From the NCBI RefSeq assembly GCF_000767465.1, contig NZ_CP009291.1, positions 2,187,501-2,251,500 of the forward strand: DNA of 64,000 nucleotides, read 5' to 3'. Each line of letters starts with the position of its first letter. Within the stretch, counting starts at the first letter, position 1. Shown in pieces: positions 1 through 9,158 of this stretch. The notes below the pieces were generated by a model, which had not been told where the DNA came from, did not search any database, and worked only from the letters and a program-made list of their open reading frames with translations. Made by a program: the position numbers and the translations under genes. Source of the DNA: Novosphingobium pentaromativorans US6-1. GTDB taxonomy: Bacteria; Pseudomonadota; Alphaproteobacteria; Sphingomonadales; Sphingomonadaceae.

Positions 1-192
1 ATCGACGGCGCAACCCTGCAGCGCCTGCTCGTGGATACGACCAACATCGATCCCGAGCCGGAACTGCAGTTCCAGCCGGAGCCGCAGGCCAGCTACGATC
101 TCTCGGCCAAGGTGCTGCAAGTGATCAAGGCTTCGAAGGTTTCGAAGTTCGGCTTCGTCGGCAACGAACAGTACGCTGAATTCGGCAAGTAA
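1..192 (+). CDS. exbD: ExbD/TolR-family biopolymer transporter, C-terminal part
   Basis: The window opens inside a frame that runs from base 1 to a TAA at 190-192, giving the last 63 residues of a protein. The tail (PEPQASYDLSAKVLQVIKAS, then a segment ending in NEQYAEFGK) resembles the periplasmic C-terminal domain of ExbD/TolR proteins. These energise TonB-dependent uptake or Tol function with ExbB/TolQ in the inner membrane. The N-terminal anchor lies outside the window. A strong terminator follows 33 bases downstream, so this is the last gene of its operon. It could belong to a TolR-type paralogue. Confidence 0.72.
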   Translation: MDGATLQRLLVDTTNIDPEPELQFQPEPQASYDLSAKVLQVIKASKVSKFGFVGNEQYAEFGK

Positions 193-224
193 GTCGAAAC
201 CGGCGGATCCCTCAAGGATCACGG

Positions 225-254
225 AAAAGGGGCGGAGAAATCCGCCCCTTTTTT
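225..254 (+). terminator. Rho-independent terminator after exbD
   Basis: The inverted repeat AAGGGGCGGA / TCCGCCCCTT (227-236 and 241-250) has a GAAA tetraloop and runs into six T residues. It is a canonical terminator for the exbD transcript. The helicase gene ends on the opposite strand 57 bases further on. Confidence 0.93.
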
Positions 255-310
255 CATGCGCGCAAGAAACGTCCCGGAATCGGCGACACGCCCATCTATT
301 CATCCCCCAT

Positions 311-2764
311 CTATTCATCGAGCGCCGGATCGACCCGCATGGCAAGCGAGGCCAGGCTCTCCGCTTCATGCAGGAGTTCGTCGTCCGCCGCGCCCGAGGG
401 CAGGCTCTCGCGCCCGATCATCGAGAGCACGGGAACCGACAGCGGGCTGATCCGGTCGAGCCGGATATGATCGATCTCTCGCGCCGCCCGGTCGAGAACG
501 TCCGCCACGCGCGCCACGTCGGTCATACGTGAGCGGGCATCGGCCCAGGCAGCCTCGATCAGCAGGTGGTCGGGCTCGTACTTGCGCAGGACGTCGTAGA
601 TAAGATCGGTCGAGAAGGTCACCTGCCGCCCCGACTTGCGCTTGCCAGGATGCTGCCGCTCGACGAGGCCGGAGATGACCGCGACTTCGCGGAAGGCGCG
701 GCGCAACAGGTAGGACTGCTGAACCCAATCGACGAATTCGTCCGTAAGGATGTCCGGTGAAAGCAGCACCGCCGGATCTTCCACCGGCTTGAGGCCCCAG
801 ATCGACAGCGCGTAGTCCGTCGCGACAAACCCGAGAGGGCCGAGGCCGCGATCCTCCATGCGCCGCGTCACCAGCATCCCGAGCGACTGGTTCGCCGGCC
901 AGCCTTCGAAAGTATAGTACGTCGTGTAGGCCAATCCGCGATGGGGGAAGCTCTCGACCAGAAGACGTCCTGGAGCCGGCAGGTGCGAACGCCAGTCCTG
1001 CACTTCGAGCCATTCGCGCACGTCATCGGGAAAGCGCGCCCAGCCCGCGCGGTCTGCCAGCATCTCACGGACCCGATCCGCCAGATGGGTCGAAATCGGC
1101 ATGCGCTGGCCCATGTAACTGGGGATCGTCGCCGAACGCTTCGCCGCCCGGACGACAAGGTCGAGATCCTTGAGCGATTCCACTTCGAGATCCATCCCGG
1201 CAAAGCGGAAGGTATCGCCCGGCTCCAGGCTAGCGCCGAAGCCCTCCTCCACCTTGCCCAGCGAGCGCCCGTTGCGGAAGCGCACATCCAGCATCTCGGC
1301 ATCGACGATGATCCCGGCGTTGAGCCGGTGGCGCGCCGCGTGCTCGGGATGGGTCAACCGCCAGGTGCCGTCCCGGTCCTTCACGATCCGGCGAAAGCGG
1401 TCGTAGGAGCGCAGCGCGTAGCCCCCGGTCGCCACGAAATCGAGCACCCGGGCGAAGATCGCTTCGTCGACCCATGCATAGGCCTGGGTGGAGCGTACTT
1501 CGGACAGGACGTCTTCCTCCCGAAACGGACCGGAACAGGCAATGGCCATGACGTGCTGGGCCAGGACGTCCAACCCGCCCGGACGGAACCCCTCGCCATC
1601 GCGCCGGCCTTCACGCACCGCCTCCTGCGCGGCGAATGCCTCGAAGAACTCGAAGCGGTTGCCCGGGACCAGTATGGCCTCGCTCGGGCTGTCGAGACGG
1701 TGGTTCGCCCTGCCGATGCGCTGCAGCAGGCGAGAGGAGCCCTTGGGCGCCCCCATCTGGACGACAAGGTCGATATCGCCCCAATCGATGCCGAGGTCGA
1801 GACTGGCCGTGCAGACGAGCGCCCGCAACTCGCCCCGCGCCATCGCGCCTTCGACCTTGCGACGTGCCTCCTTCGACAGGGAACCGTGGTGGATGCCGAT
1901 GGGCAGCTTGTCCTCGTTGGCATCCCAGAGGCACTGGAAGATGTACTCGGCAAGGAAGCGCGTGTTGGTGAACACCAGCGTCGTGCGGTGGGCGCGGATC
2001 TTCTCGTAGAGCTGGTCGATCGCCCATGTCGCCGCATGCCCGCTCCAGGGAATGCGCTCGTCGCGCGGGAGCAGGATCGAAACATCGGGTTCGGCCCCGG
2101 CTTCGCCCGCGACAAGCGCGACCGTATCGATGTCGCCCCAGGGTGCCAGCCAGCCGCGATAGGAATCCGGATCCGCCAGGGTCGCCGAAAGTGCCGCGCG
2201 CTGCATCGCGGGCGCCAGTGCCTGCAGCCGCGCGAGCGAGAGCGCCAGCAGATCGCCGCGCTTGCCCGTGGCGAAGGCGTGCACCTCGTCGATCACCACC
2301 CGCTGCAGGGTCGAGAACAGCTCCGGCGCCTCGGGGTAGCTCAAAAGCAGCGAAAGCGATTCCGGTGTCGTCAGCAGGACATGCGGCGGGCGGGCGCGCT
2401 GGCGGGCCTTGCGGTCCGAAGGCGTATCGCCGCTGCGGGTCTCGATCCGGATCGGCAGACCGATTTCCTCGACCGGGGTAACGAGGTTGCGCTGCACGTC
2501 GTGTGCCAGCGCCTTGAGCGGAGAGACGTAGAGCGTGTGGAGACCCTCTGCAGACTTCATCCCTCCCAACCGCGACGGGCAGAAGGCCGCCAGCGTCGGC
2601 AGAAACCCTGCAAGGGTCTTGCCGGCCCCGGTATCGGCCACGAGCAGCGCATGGCGCCCCTCGTCCGCAGCCGCAAGCATGTCGGCCTGATGGCGCCGGA
2701 CGCGCCAGCCGCGGCCATCGAACCATTGCGCAATCTCGGGCGGGACTCCCGCTTGCTCACTCAT
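311..2764 (-). CDS. Lhr-type (ligase-associated) DEXH-box DNA helicase
   Basis: This is an 817-residue superfamily 2 helicase of the Lhr family, the type often annotated as ligase-associated DNA damage response helicase. Visible motifs are Walker A ADTGAGKT (43-50), DEVH (159-162), SATL (about 193), and motif VI QRIGRANHR (348-356). A long C-terminal region typical of Lhr core proteins follows. The frame is open another 57 codons upstream, but the start at 2764 (MSEQAG) gives the usual family length and avoids overlap with the divergent gene. In many bacteria this helicase sits beside an ATP-dependent ligase, an exonuclease and a phosphoesterase. None of those is in view, so it stands alone here. 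A role in DNA repair is inferred from the family. Confidence 0.9.
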   Translation of the reverse strand: MSEQAGVPPEIAQWFDGRGWRVRRHQADMLAAADEGRHALLVADTGAGKTLAGFLPTLAAFCPSRLGGMKSAEGLHTLYVSPLKALAHDVQRNLVTPVEEIGLPIRIETRSGDTPSDRKARQRARPPHVLLTTPESLSLLLSYPEAPELFSTLQRVVIDEVHAFATGKRGDLLALSLARLQALAPAMQRAALSATLADPDSYRGWLAPWGDIDTVALVAGEAGAEPDVSILLPRDERIPWSGHAATWAIDQLYEKIRAHRTTLVFTNTRFLAEYIFQCLWDANEDKLPIGIHHGSLSKEARRKVEGAMARGELRALVCTASLDLGIDWGDIDLVVQMGAPKGSSRLLQRIGRANHRLDSPSEAILVPGNRFEFFEAFAAQEAVREGRRDGEGFRPGGLDVLAQHVMAIACSGPFREEDVLSEVRSTQAYAWVDEAIFARVLDFVATGGYALRSYDRFRRIVKDRDGTWRLTHPEHAARHRLNAGIIVDAEMLDVRFRNGRSLGKVEEGFGASLEPGDTFRFAGMDLEVESLKDLDLVVRAAKRSATIPSYMGQRMPISTHLADRVREMLADRAGWARFPDDVREWLEVQDWRSHLPAPGRLLVESFPHRGLAYTTYYTFEGWPANQSLGMLVTRRMEDRGLGPLGFVATDYALSIWGLKPVEDPAVLLSPDILTDEFVDWVQQSYLLRRAFREVAVISGLVERQHPGKRKSGRQVTFSTDLIYDVLRKYEPDHLLIEAAWADARSRMTDVARVADVLDRAAREIDHIRLDRISPLSVPVLSMIGRESLPSGAADDELLHEAESLASLAMRVDPALDE

Positions 2765-2915
2765 TCCTGGTCTGTCCCGGCACGGCTCATCGTGTCTGCA
2801 GCATAGCGTTCCCCACTGGAAATGCAGCGGGAACTCTCCCGGTTCCGGCATGTCCCTCTTGCGACACCTTCCGCGATCTTCGAAGAAGGCCGAAGCGACG
2901 CCCCGGGGAGGTGTA

Positions 2916-4187
2916 ATGATAGCGATTGCCGACACCGATCACCTGACCGCCGCCGGTGTCGGTCTCGCACTGGGGTTGCTTGTGGGCCTGCAGCGCGGCT
3001 GGGCCCTGCGCGACCGTCCGGAAGGCTCGCGCTTCGCCGGGATCCGCACTTTCGCTCTCATCGGCCTGGGTGGCAGCCTCGCGGGCCTGCTCTATGCCAA
3101 TGCCAAGGGGCCGGCCACGACGCTGCTGGTGGCGATCTGCGCGCTGGTGATCCTCGGTTACGAGCGAGCGACGCGCAACTCGCAGCGGATCGACGGCACC
3201 TCCGGCGTGGTCGCCCTGCTCACGCTCGCCTGCGGTTTTCTCGTAGGTACCGGAGAGGAACTGCTGGGCATCGTCATCGCGGTCGTGATGGTCCTCATCC
3301 TGGCCATGCGTACCCAGTTGCACGGCTGGATCGAGCGCCTGAGCGAAAAGGAGATGCTCTCCATCGCGCGCTTCGCGCTGATTGCGCTCGTCATTCTTCC
3401 GCTGCTGCCGGACAAGTCGTTCGGCCCCTACGAAGCATGGAACCCGCGCAAGCTCTGGCTCGTCGTCGTGCTCGTCTCGGGCTTCTCCTTCGCGGGCTAT
3501 TTCGCCGCACGCATCCTCGGGCCAACCCGCGGCATTCTCGCGACCGCGGCAGCCGGTTCGTTCGTTTCGTCGACGGCCGTTACCGCCTCGCTCGCCAACA
3601 AGCTGAAGGAAGGCACGCAGGGAACCATGATCGTGGCCGCCGGGATCTCGCTGGCGTCCGTGGTCATGTTCATACGCGTGCTCGCGCTCGTGAGTGTGCT
3701 GGCACCGCCGGCGCTGACCGAACTGGCCCAAATCGTGGCCCCCGGCATGGCTGTCAGCCTCGTCCTGACCTTGTGGTACCTACGGCGATCGGCGCAGGAA
3801 AAGCGCGAAAAGGGCGGCCACGAAGTGGAGATGCGCAACCCTTTCGACATCGGGCCTGCCCTGCTCCTGACCGCGCTGGTCATGGCCCTGACGGTGGCGG
3901 CGCAATGGGTGCTCCAGCACTACGGCGACCGGGAACTGGCCATCGTCCTCGCATTGTCGGGAGCGCTGGACGTGGATTCCGCAATCATCACCCTGGGCAA
4001 CCTGCCCACAGGCACATTGGCGCCGAGGACTGCAGGGCTTGTCCTTGCCGTACCGGTCGTCCTCAATACCCTGTTCAAGGCCTTCGTCGCCAGCAGCGTC
4101 GGGGGCTGGCACAAGGGCAAGCACGGCACTTTGCCTCTAATCGCCTGCGCCGTTCCGGTAACGGTAACCGCCCTGCTCATGATCTGA
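2916..4187 (+). CDS. MgtC/SapB and DUF4010 domain membrane protein
   Basis: This 423-residue inner-membrane protein is very hydrophobic throughout. The N-terminal part has MgtC/SapB features (GLALGLLVGLQRGW, then RTFALIGLGGSLAG). The C-terminal part matches DUF4010, with a late segment reading LSGALDVDSAIITLGNL. The start at 2916 was chosen because GGGGAGGTG lies just upstream; the frame extends 22 codons further but that extension is polar and lacks a ribosome binding site. It diverges from the helicase gene. Relatives are linked to Mg2+ or general ion homeostasis, but the substrate is unknown. Confidence 0.85.
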   Translation: MIAIADTDHLTAAGVGLALGLLVGLQRGWALRDRPEGSRFAGIRTFALIGLGGSLAGLLYANAKGPATTLLVAICALVILGYERATRNSQRIDGTSGVVALLTLACGFLVGTGEELLGIVIAVVMVLILAMRTQLHGWIERLSEKEMLSIARFALIALVILPLLPDKSFGPYEAWNPRKLWLVVVLVSGFSFAGYFAARILGPTRGILATAAAGSFVSSTAVTASLANKLKEGTQGTMIVAAGISLASVVMFIRVLALVSVLAPPALTELAQIVAPGMAVSLVLTLWYLRRSAQEKREKGGHEVEMRNPFDIGPALLLTALVMALTVAAQWVLQHYGDRELAIVLALSGALDVDSAIITLGNLPTGTLAPRTAGLVLAVPVVLNTLFKAFVASSVGGWHKGKHGTLPLIACAVPVTVTALLMI

Positions 4188-4213
4188 CCTTGCAAGGTCC
4201 TGCAGGCTTGCAG
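4186..4213. terminator. Two short hairpins between convergent genes
   Basis: A perfect 14-base palindrome GACCTTGCAAGGTC (4186-4199) is followed at once by a small hairpin CTGCA-GGCT-TGCAG (4200-4213). They lie between the convergent DUF4010 and phosphohexomutase genes. Neither has a T tract, so any termination role is a guess. Confidence 0.3.
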
Positions 4214-4253
4214 TGCCTCGGCACCCTTCGAGAGGCGCAGGGGTGGATGCGCT

Positions 4254-5645
4254 TCAATTCCCCCGCGAAAGACCCGACATGGCAAGCTGTGCGTCGACCT
4301 CGGCGATGAGCCGCTCCAGCCCTTGCGCCGTCCCGCTTTCGGCGCGGGCGACCAGCACGTCCTGCGTGTTGGACGCCCGCAGCAGCCACCAGCCGTCCGG
4401 TGTCCTGACCCGTACACCATCGATCGCGACGAAATCCGCCCCCGCTTCGGCGAGGCGGCGGCGCACTTCCTCGACCGCCGCGAACTTGCGGGTCTCGTCG
4501 ACATGGAAGCGCAGTTCGGGCGTGTTGAGCAGTTCCGGCATGGCCCCGCGCAATTCGGTGATCGAGCGCCCCAGCCGCACTGAAGCGGCCATCAACCGGA
4601 CCGCGGCATAGAGTGCATCGTCGTAGCCATAGAAGTCATGCGCGAAAAAGACATGGCCGCTCATCTCTCCTGCCAGCGGTGCTCCCGTCTCGGCCATTTT
4701 CGCCTTCATCAGCGAATGGCCTGTCTTCCACATCAGCGGCTCACCGCCATGCCCGGCAATCGCGTCAAACAGGGCCTGCGACGCCTTGACGTCAGCGATG
4801 ACGGTCGCACCGGGCACCATGCGCAGCAGGTCTTCGGCAAAGATCATGAGCAGTTGGTCACCCCAAATCGTCCGTCCCATGCCATCGACGACGCCGATGC
4901 GGTCGGCATCGCCGTCGAAGGCGATCCCGAAATCGAGGCCCTCGGCAGCGACCAGCGCCTTGAGGTCGGCCAGATTGGCTTCCTCGGTCGGGTCGGGATG
5001 GTGGTTGGGAAAGGTGCCGTCGACAGCAGTGAAGAGCAGGAAATGCTGCCCCGGCAAGCGCGCCGCCAGCTTTTCCAGCGCCAGCCCGGCAGCGCCGTTT
5101 CCGGCATCCCAGCCGATCCGCAGCGCGGACAGCGCCTCCCTCGGCACTTCGCCCAGTCCCTCGACGATGCGGGCGACGTAGGCATCGAGGACTTCGCGCA
5201 GCTCGACACTGCCAGCGCCTTCGTCCCAGTCCCCCGCCTGCGCCATGGCACCGAGGCGGGCGATATCCGCGCCGAAGAACGGCTTGCCTGCCAGCACCAT
5301 CTTGAAGCCGTTGTGCCCGGGCGGGTTGTGGCTGCCGGTGATCTGGATGCCTGCGTCGATGTCCGCCCCTGTGGCTTCGGCAAAGTAGAGCATCGGCGTC
5401 GGCCCCAGGCCGATCTGCACGACATCCGCGCCGCTGCCCACGAGCCCCTCGACCAGCGCGGCCTCCAGCATCGGCGAACTGGTCCGACCGTCACGCCCCA
5501 CCGCGACCTTGCGCCCCCCGCAGCGACGCACGAGCGTGCCGAAGCTGCGACCGATGGCGCGGGCATCGTCGGGGCCCAGCGTCTCACCGACCACCCCGCG
5601 AATGTCGTACTCGCGCAGGATCGTCGGATCGATGCGATGGCTCAT
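4254..5645 (-). CDS. Phosphomannomutase/phosphoglucomutase
   Basis: This 463-residue alpha-D-phosphohexomutase interconverts hexose 1- and 6-phosphates for exopolysaccharide and lipopolysaccharide sugar nucleotides. The phosphoserine loop TGSHNPPG sits at 103-110 (active Ser105), the Mg-binding DGDADR at 244-249 and the sugar-binding GEMSGH at 326-331. A phosphate-binding RASNTQD segment lies near 432. Length and motif order fit the AlgC/ManB class rather than glmM, a separate copy of which is at about 15 kb. Its start overlaps the end of the J-domain gene by 4 bases (ATGA), making it the third gene of a mipZ operon. Confidence 0.92.
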   Translation of the reverse strand: MSHRIDPTILREYDIRGVVGETLGPDDARAIGRSFGTLVRRCGGRKVAVGRDGRTSSPMLEAALVEGLVGSGADVVQIGLGPTPMLYFAEATGADIDAGIQITGSHNPPGHNGFKMVLAGKPFFGADIARLGAMAQAGDWDEGAGSVELREVLDAYVARIVEGLGEVPREALSALRIGWDAGNGAAGLALEKLAARLPGQHFLLFTAVDGTFPNHHPDPTEEANLADLKALVAAEGLDFGIAFDGDADRIGVVDGMGRTIWGDQLLMIFAEDLLRMVPGATVIADVKASQALFDAIAGHGGEPLMWKTGHSLMKAKMAETGAPLAGEMSGHVFFAHDFYGYDDALYAAVRLMAASVRLGRSITELRGAMPELLNTPELRFHVDETRKFAAVEEVRRRLAEAGADFVAIDGVRVRTPDGWWLLRASNTQDVLVARAESGTAQGLERLIAEVDAQLAMSGLSRGN

Positions 5646-5935
5646 GGCTGGGGGGTGCTGTCCTGCGGCAGGTTGGCCAGCAGGATATCGCGCGCTTCGT
5701 TGGCTTCGTGGACCTTTTCGCTCGACCCGCCCCGATCAGGGTGCACTTGCGCGATCAGCCGCCGGTGCGCTTCGAGGATATCCTTGCGGCTGGCGCCTTC
5801 CGACACGCCCAGCAGGGCCCGGGCCCGCGCGCGCGGGAAGGCCTTGCCGCTGCGCTTGCGCGATTCCCATGGCCAGCGCCCGAAAGCCATTTTCCAGGCA
5901 ATGCAGGCCAGCGCCGCCAGCCACAGGAACTTCAT
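5642..5935 (-). CDS. Small membrane-anchored J-domain protein
   Basis: The 97-residue protein has one N-terminal membrane segment (about 3-18), then a basic linker and a J-domain at about 38-90 with the HPD tripeptide at 65-67. J-domains stimulate the ATPase of DnaK-type Hsp70s. The layout resembles TIM14/DjlA-like proteins with the J-domain in the cytoplasm. It overlaps both neighbours by 4 bases (mipZ upstream, phosphohexomutase downstream), so the three are probably translated as a unit. The partner Hsp70 and client are unknown. Confidence 0.85.
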   Translation of the reverse strand: MKFLWLAALACIAWKMAFGRWPWESRKRSGKAFPRARARALLGVSEGASRKDILEAHRRLIAQVHPDRGGSSEKVHEANEARDILLANLPQDSTPQP

Positions 5936-6744
5936 GCCTGCGACGCGAGCTCGAGTTGGCCCTTGTCGCGGGCCGGCACCGGCAGATTCAGGCCGGCGAC
6001 GAGGCTGCGCAGCTCCTGCCGGGCGACGAGATGGCTGGTGCCCAGTTCGCCCAGGTGGCCCTTGTCGAGCAGGGTCAGGCCCGAGGGAAACAGCTCACGG
6101 TAGATGACGCGTTCCGAAAGGCCGCTGGCGATGCGGAAGCCCACTCGCTTGGACAATTCCTTCAGGGCCTCGTCGAGACGGCGCATGTTGCGCGCCTCGA
6201 CGTGCTGGACGCGGTTGCGCACCACCACCCAGTCCAACTCGCGCCGACCATCCTGGATCGTCTTCAATCCGCGCTTCTTGCGCGTTTCCCACATGAGCTC
6301 TGCATAGAAGGACAACTTCTTCACGCGGAAGCTCTCGCTCTCGACCTGGCCGATGAGGTCGAAATCGACGAAGCTGTCGTTCAGCGGGGTGACGAGCGTG
6401 TCCGCGGTCGTCGCCACGTGGCGGGCGAAGACATCGTCACGGCCGGGCGTATCGAAGATCAGGAAATCGTAGCCCTCGGCGATTTCCTCGGAAAGCGCGT
6501 CGAGTTCGTTCACGTCGTCGCCATCGTAAACCGCAAAACGCGCGCCGGGCAGCGCGATCTCGCGTCGCTGTTCGGTTTCCACGCGGTTTTCCAGATAGCG
6601 GAACAGGGTGCGCTGGCGCGGATCGAGATCGATCGCGGCCACTTTCGCACCCTGATAGGCAAGGCCGATGGCTACGTGGACGGCGGTAGTGGACTTGCCG
6701 GTACCGCCCTTTTCGTTGGCGAAGACGATGCGATGCGCTGTCAC
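5932..6744 (-). CDS. mipZ: Division-plane positioning ATPase MipZ
   Basis: The 270-residue ParA/MinD-type ATPase has a deviant Walker A EKGGTGKSTT at 11-20, the segment DLDPRQR at 39-45 and the Walker B region FDTPGRDD at 97-104. Size and sequence match MipZ, which binds ParB at the origin and inhibits FtsZ polymerisation near the poles in alphaproteobacteria. It is the first gene of a three-gene coupled operon. It diverges from panC across about 140 bases that must hold both promoters. Confidence 0.93.
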   Translation of the reverse strand: MTAHRIVFANEKGGTGKSTTAVHVAIGLAYQGAKVAAIDLDPRQRTLFRYLENRVETEQRREIALPGARFAVYDGDDVNELDALSEEIAEGYDFLIFDTPGRDDVFARHVATTADTLVTPLNDSFVDFDLIGQVESESFRVKKLSFYAELMWETRKKRGLKTIQDGRRELDWVVVRNRVQHVEARNMRRLDEALKELSKRVGFRIASGLSERVIYRELFPSGLTLLDKGHLGELGTSHLVARQELRSLVAGLNLPVPARDKGQLELASQA

Positions 6745-6884
6745 GAGACCTGTGTTCGCTTTCCCTGTTGATGCGGGCTATTCACCCGGCCACCAAGTCA
6801 AATACATTGCCGCCCCCGGCGCGCTGCGGCTAATGGCCGGCGCGCCAGCCGGTCAAGGGCATCATATCGGAGCAGCCGTCAGCA

Positions 6885-7742
6885 ATGCAAACCGTCCACA
6901 GACTTGATCCACTACGCCGTGCAGTCGACGCTCTGCGCACGCGTGGATCGCTCGCCCTCGTTCCGACCATGGGAGCGCTTCATGAAGGCCATCTGACACT
7001 CGTTCGCGAGGCCAAGTCCCGGGCGGACCATGTCGCGGTCTCGATCTTCGTCAACCCGCTGCAATTCGGCGCAGGTGAGGATCTCGATGCCTATCCCCGC
7101 CAGTTGGAGCGCGATTCGGCACTGCTGCAGGCCGAAGGCGTTGACTTGCTGTGGGCGCCCACCGTCGATGCCATGTACCCGGACGGCTTTGCCAGCAACA
7201 TCTCGATCTCGGGCGTGAGCGAAGGTTTCTGCGGCGCCTCGCGCCCCGGCCACTTCGATGGCGTCGCAACCGTCGTGTGCAAGCTGTTCAACCAGGTCCG
7301 GCCCGATTTCGCCCTGTTCGGCGCCAAGGACTGGCAGCAGCTGGCCGTCATCCGCCGCATGGCCCGGGACCTCGACCTCACCCTGCCCCTGGCCGACAAC
7401 ATCATCGGCGTGGAGACCGTGCGCGAGGCGGATGGTCTCGCGATGTCCTCGCGCAATGCGTACCTCACCCCCGAGCAGCGCGGGCAGGCCGCCACCCTGC
7501 CCTCGGCGATGAAGACCGCCATCGCGGCCATCGAATCAGGCGAGACCATCGCCGCCGCCCTCGCGCAACTGGAGGCCACGCTACTGGCCGGCGGGTTCTC
7601 CGCCATCGACTATGCCCGGATCGCCGATGCCGACACCCTCGTTCCGCTCGACGCGCGCAGCCAGAGGCCGATGCGCCTGCTGGTCGCGGCAAGGATCGGC
7701 AGGGCGCGTCTGATAGACAACATGGCGGTTCAGCCACAGTAA
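6885..7742 (+). CDS. panC: Pantoate--beta-alanine ligase
   Basis: This 285-residue enzyme makes pantothenate from pantoate, beta-alanine and ATP in coenzyme A biosynthesis. The class I synthetase HIGH-type motif appears as HEGH at 33-36 after VPTMGAL, and the KMSKS-like loop as MSSRN near 190. Length is normal. No other pantothenate gene is nearby. The start at 6885 follows the divergent mipZ promoter region. Confidence 0.96.
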   Translation: MQTVHRLDPLRRAVDALRTRGSLALVPTMGALHEGHLTLVREAKSRADHVAVSIFVNPLQFGAGEDLDAYPRQLERDSALLQAEGVDLLWAPTVDAMYPDGFASNISISGVSEGFCGASRPGHFDGVATVVCKLFNQVRPDFALFGAKDWQQLAVIRRMARDLDLTLPLADNIIGVETVREADGLAMSSRNAYLTPEQRGQAATLPSAMKTAIAAIESGETIAAALAQLEATLLAGGFSAIDYARIADADTLVPLDARSQRPMRLLVAARIGRARLIDNMAVQPQ

Positions 7743-7863
7743 TGTGACAAAAAACACTGAAAACAACTGTTGTTGACTTTGAAATCCTGACTAAACTTGT
7801 TCGAGCCCGGGAAGTGGGCTGATGGCGAATCCAGTTTATCGCCCGTCAGGAGGGATGGATTTC

Positions 7864-8634
7864 ATGAAAAAGCTTGCCTGCGCACTTGGCGCAATCGCAG
7901 TCGCTGCCTTGCCGCATGTTGCAACGGCGGCCGACAAGTCTTCGGCCCGCAAGCAGCAGGAACAGGGAACCCGCGACATTCCGCGCTGCACCAAGAACCT
8001 GGGCACCGTCGGAATTGTGGAGCCCGAAAACCAGTGGTGGCGCGAACTGAGCCTGGGCAGCCCCGAGGCCATCCTGCGCGTCTTCGTCCAGCGCTCGGGC
8101 TGCTTTACACTCGTCAATCGCGGCCGTTCACTGCAGAGCAGCGCCATGGAACGCGCCCTGGCCGAACAGGGCGAGCTGCAAAGGGGCTCGAACATCGGCA
8201 AGGGCCAGATCAAGGCAGCCGACTATTTCCTGCAGCCTGACATCGTCAGCACCAATTCCAACTCGGGCGGTGGCGGCGTCGGCGGCATCCTTGGCAGTGT
8301 CGGCGGCGGCCTGTTCGGTCGCGGCTTCGGCGCGGTGGCAGGCGGCCTCAACGTCAAGAAGGGCGAGGCGAACGTGACGCTTTCCATCGTCAATTCGCGC
8401 ACGACGGTCGAGGAGGCGCTGACCGAGGGCTATGCCCGCAAGTCCGACATCAGCTTCGGTGGCGGCGGCCTGTTCGGCGGCAACACTTTCGGCGGCGTTG
8501 CCGGTGGCGGCTACCAGAACACCAAGATTGGCCAGATCATCGTGCTTGCCTACCTCGATGCCTATACCAAGCTGGTGACCCAGCTTGGCGGTCTGCCCGA
8601 GGACGCGGCAGCAGCAGCGCCCGCCGCGCGGTGA
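7864..8634 (+). CDS. Secreted CsgG/HfaB-like protein
   Basis: The 256-residue protein has a signal peptide (MKKLACALG to about ATAA) and a body resembling the CsgG/HfaB family: a segment on oxidative-style names of genes (TLVNRGRSLQ), a Gly-rich stretch around 135-160, and a second Gly-rich stretch near 205-225. The start at 7864 is preceded by AGGAGGG at a 9-base spacing; an in-frame ATG at 7855 abuts that site and is less likely. Unlike CsgG itself there is no lipobox cysteine after the signal peptide, so it is predicted to be periplasmic or otherwise exported without a lipid anchor. Function is unknown; an envelope or secretion role is inferred from the family. Confidence 0.72.
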   Translation: MKKLACALGAIAVAALPHVATAADKSSARKQQEQGTRDIPRCTKNLGTVGIVEPENQWWRELSLGSPEAILRVFVQRSGCFTLVNRGRSLQSSAMERALAEQGELQRGSNIGKGQIKAADYFLQPDIVSTNSNSGGGGVGGILGSVGGGLFGRGFGAVAGGLNVKKGEANVTLSIVNSRTTVEEALTEGYARKSDISFGGGGLFGGNTFGGVAGGGYQNTKIGQIIVLAYLDAYTKLVTQLGGLPEDAAAAAPAAR

Positions 8635-9158
8635 CGCGAGGCTGGCCGGGCCTGCCGTGGCACCTACCCACCAGGTCTTACCCTGCATTGGCGCTTGCCC
8701 GACTCACTCGCGAGGCGTAATCAGGAAATCGACCGCGAAAGGCATCCCTCGCCAGGATCGCGATCCAGACCACGACATGCACCGCAAGGGCAAAGTCCAT
8801 GGACAGGATCGCGGACAAGAAGGGCCGGTCAGGGGGCCGCTTCGAAAGAAGCGGCCCTTTCCCTTTGCAGCGGCGAATTTCCGGCAAGCGAGCCGATTGC
8901 GACGAGCGCACAGGCGCCTGTTGCAGCGCGCCTTGCCCACGGGGCAGTCAAGTCGGGAAAGGTCAAGTGCTGCCTGCCTGCATGCCGGGATTGGAGTCCA
9001 AGGGGGGACGGCCCGAGGCGCTACGTCCGAAACGTGAGCAGCGATCCGGCACTATCCTGCGACCGGAGAAGTGACAACTTCGGCTCGTCAGACGAACCTT
9101 TCAGCTTGTCGCATTCCTGCGCATTTCCCCCTGTTTTCAGGGCGCAAACGCCGCGCTG
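8635..9158. other. 524-base stretch without a convincing gene
   Basis: Apart from the terminator at 8834-8860, I find no supported gene here. A 40-codon minus-strand frame (8802-8678) would encode a short hydrophobic peptide starting MDFALAVHVVVWIAIL, but it has no ribosome binding site. The remaining frames read as noise. Confidence 0.5.
8834..8860 (+). terminator. Terminator downstream of the CsgG-like gene
   Basis: A perfect 10-base stem GGGCCGCTTC / GAAGCGGCCC (8834-8843, 8848-8857) closes on a GAAA loop and is followed by TTTCCCTTT. It lies 200 bases after the stop codon, so the transcript would have a long 3' region. Confidence 0.8.

Noticed and set aside
941..2806. Long open frame on the strand opposite the helicase gene
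   Set aside because: It is a mirror of a GC-rich coding region. The helicase strand carries all conserved motifs; the antisense frame has no recognisable domain.
7762..7774. Inverted repeat AACAAC-T-GTTGTT before the CsgG-like gene
   Set aside because: Short and AT-rich; a promoter with correct spacing could not be aligned to it. Left unannotated.
8678..8802. 40-codon hydrophobic minus-strand frame (MDFALAVHV...)
   Set aside because: No ribosome binding site, and a terminator hairpin directly upstream of its start. Not enough to call a gene.
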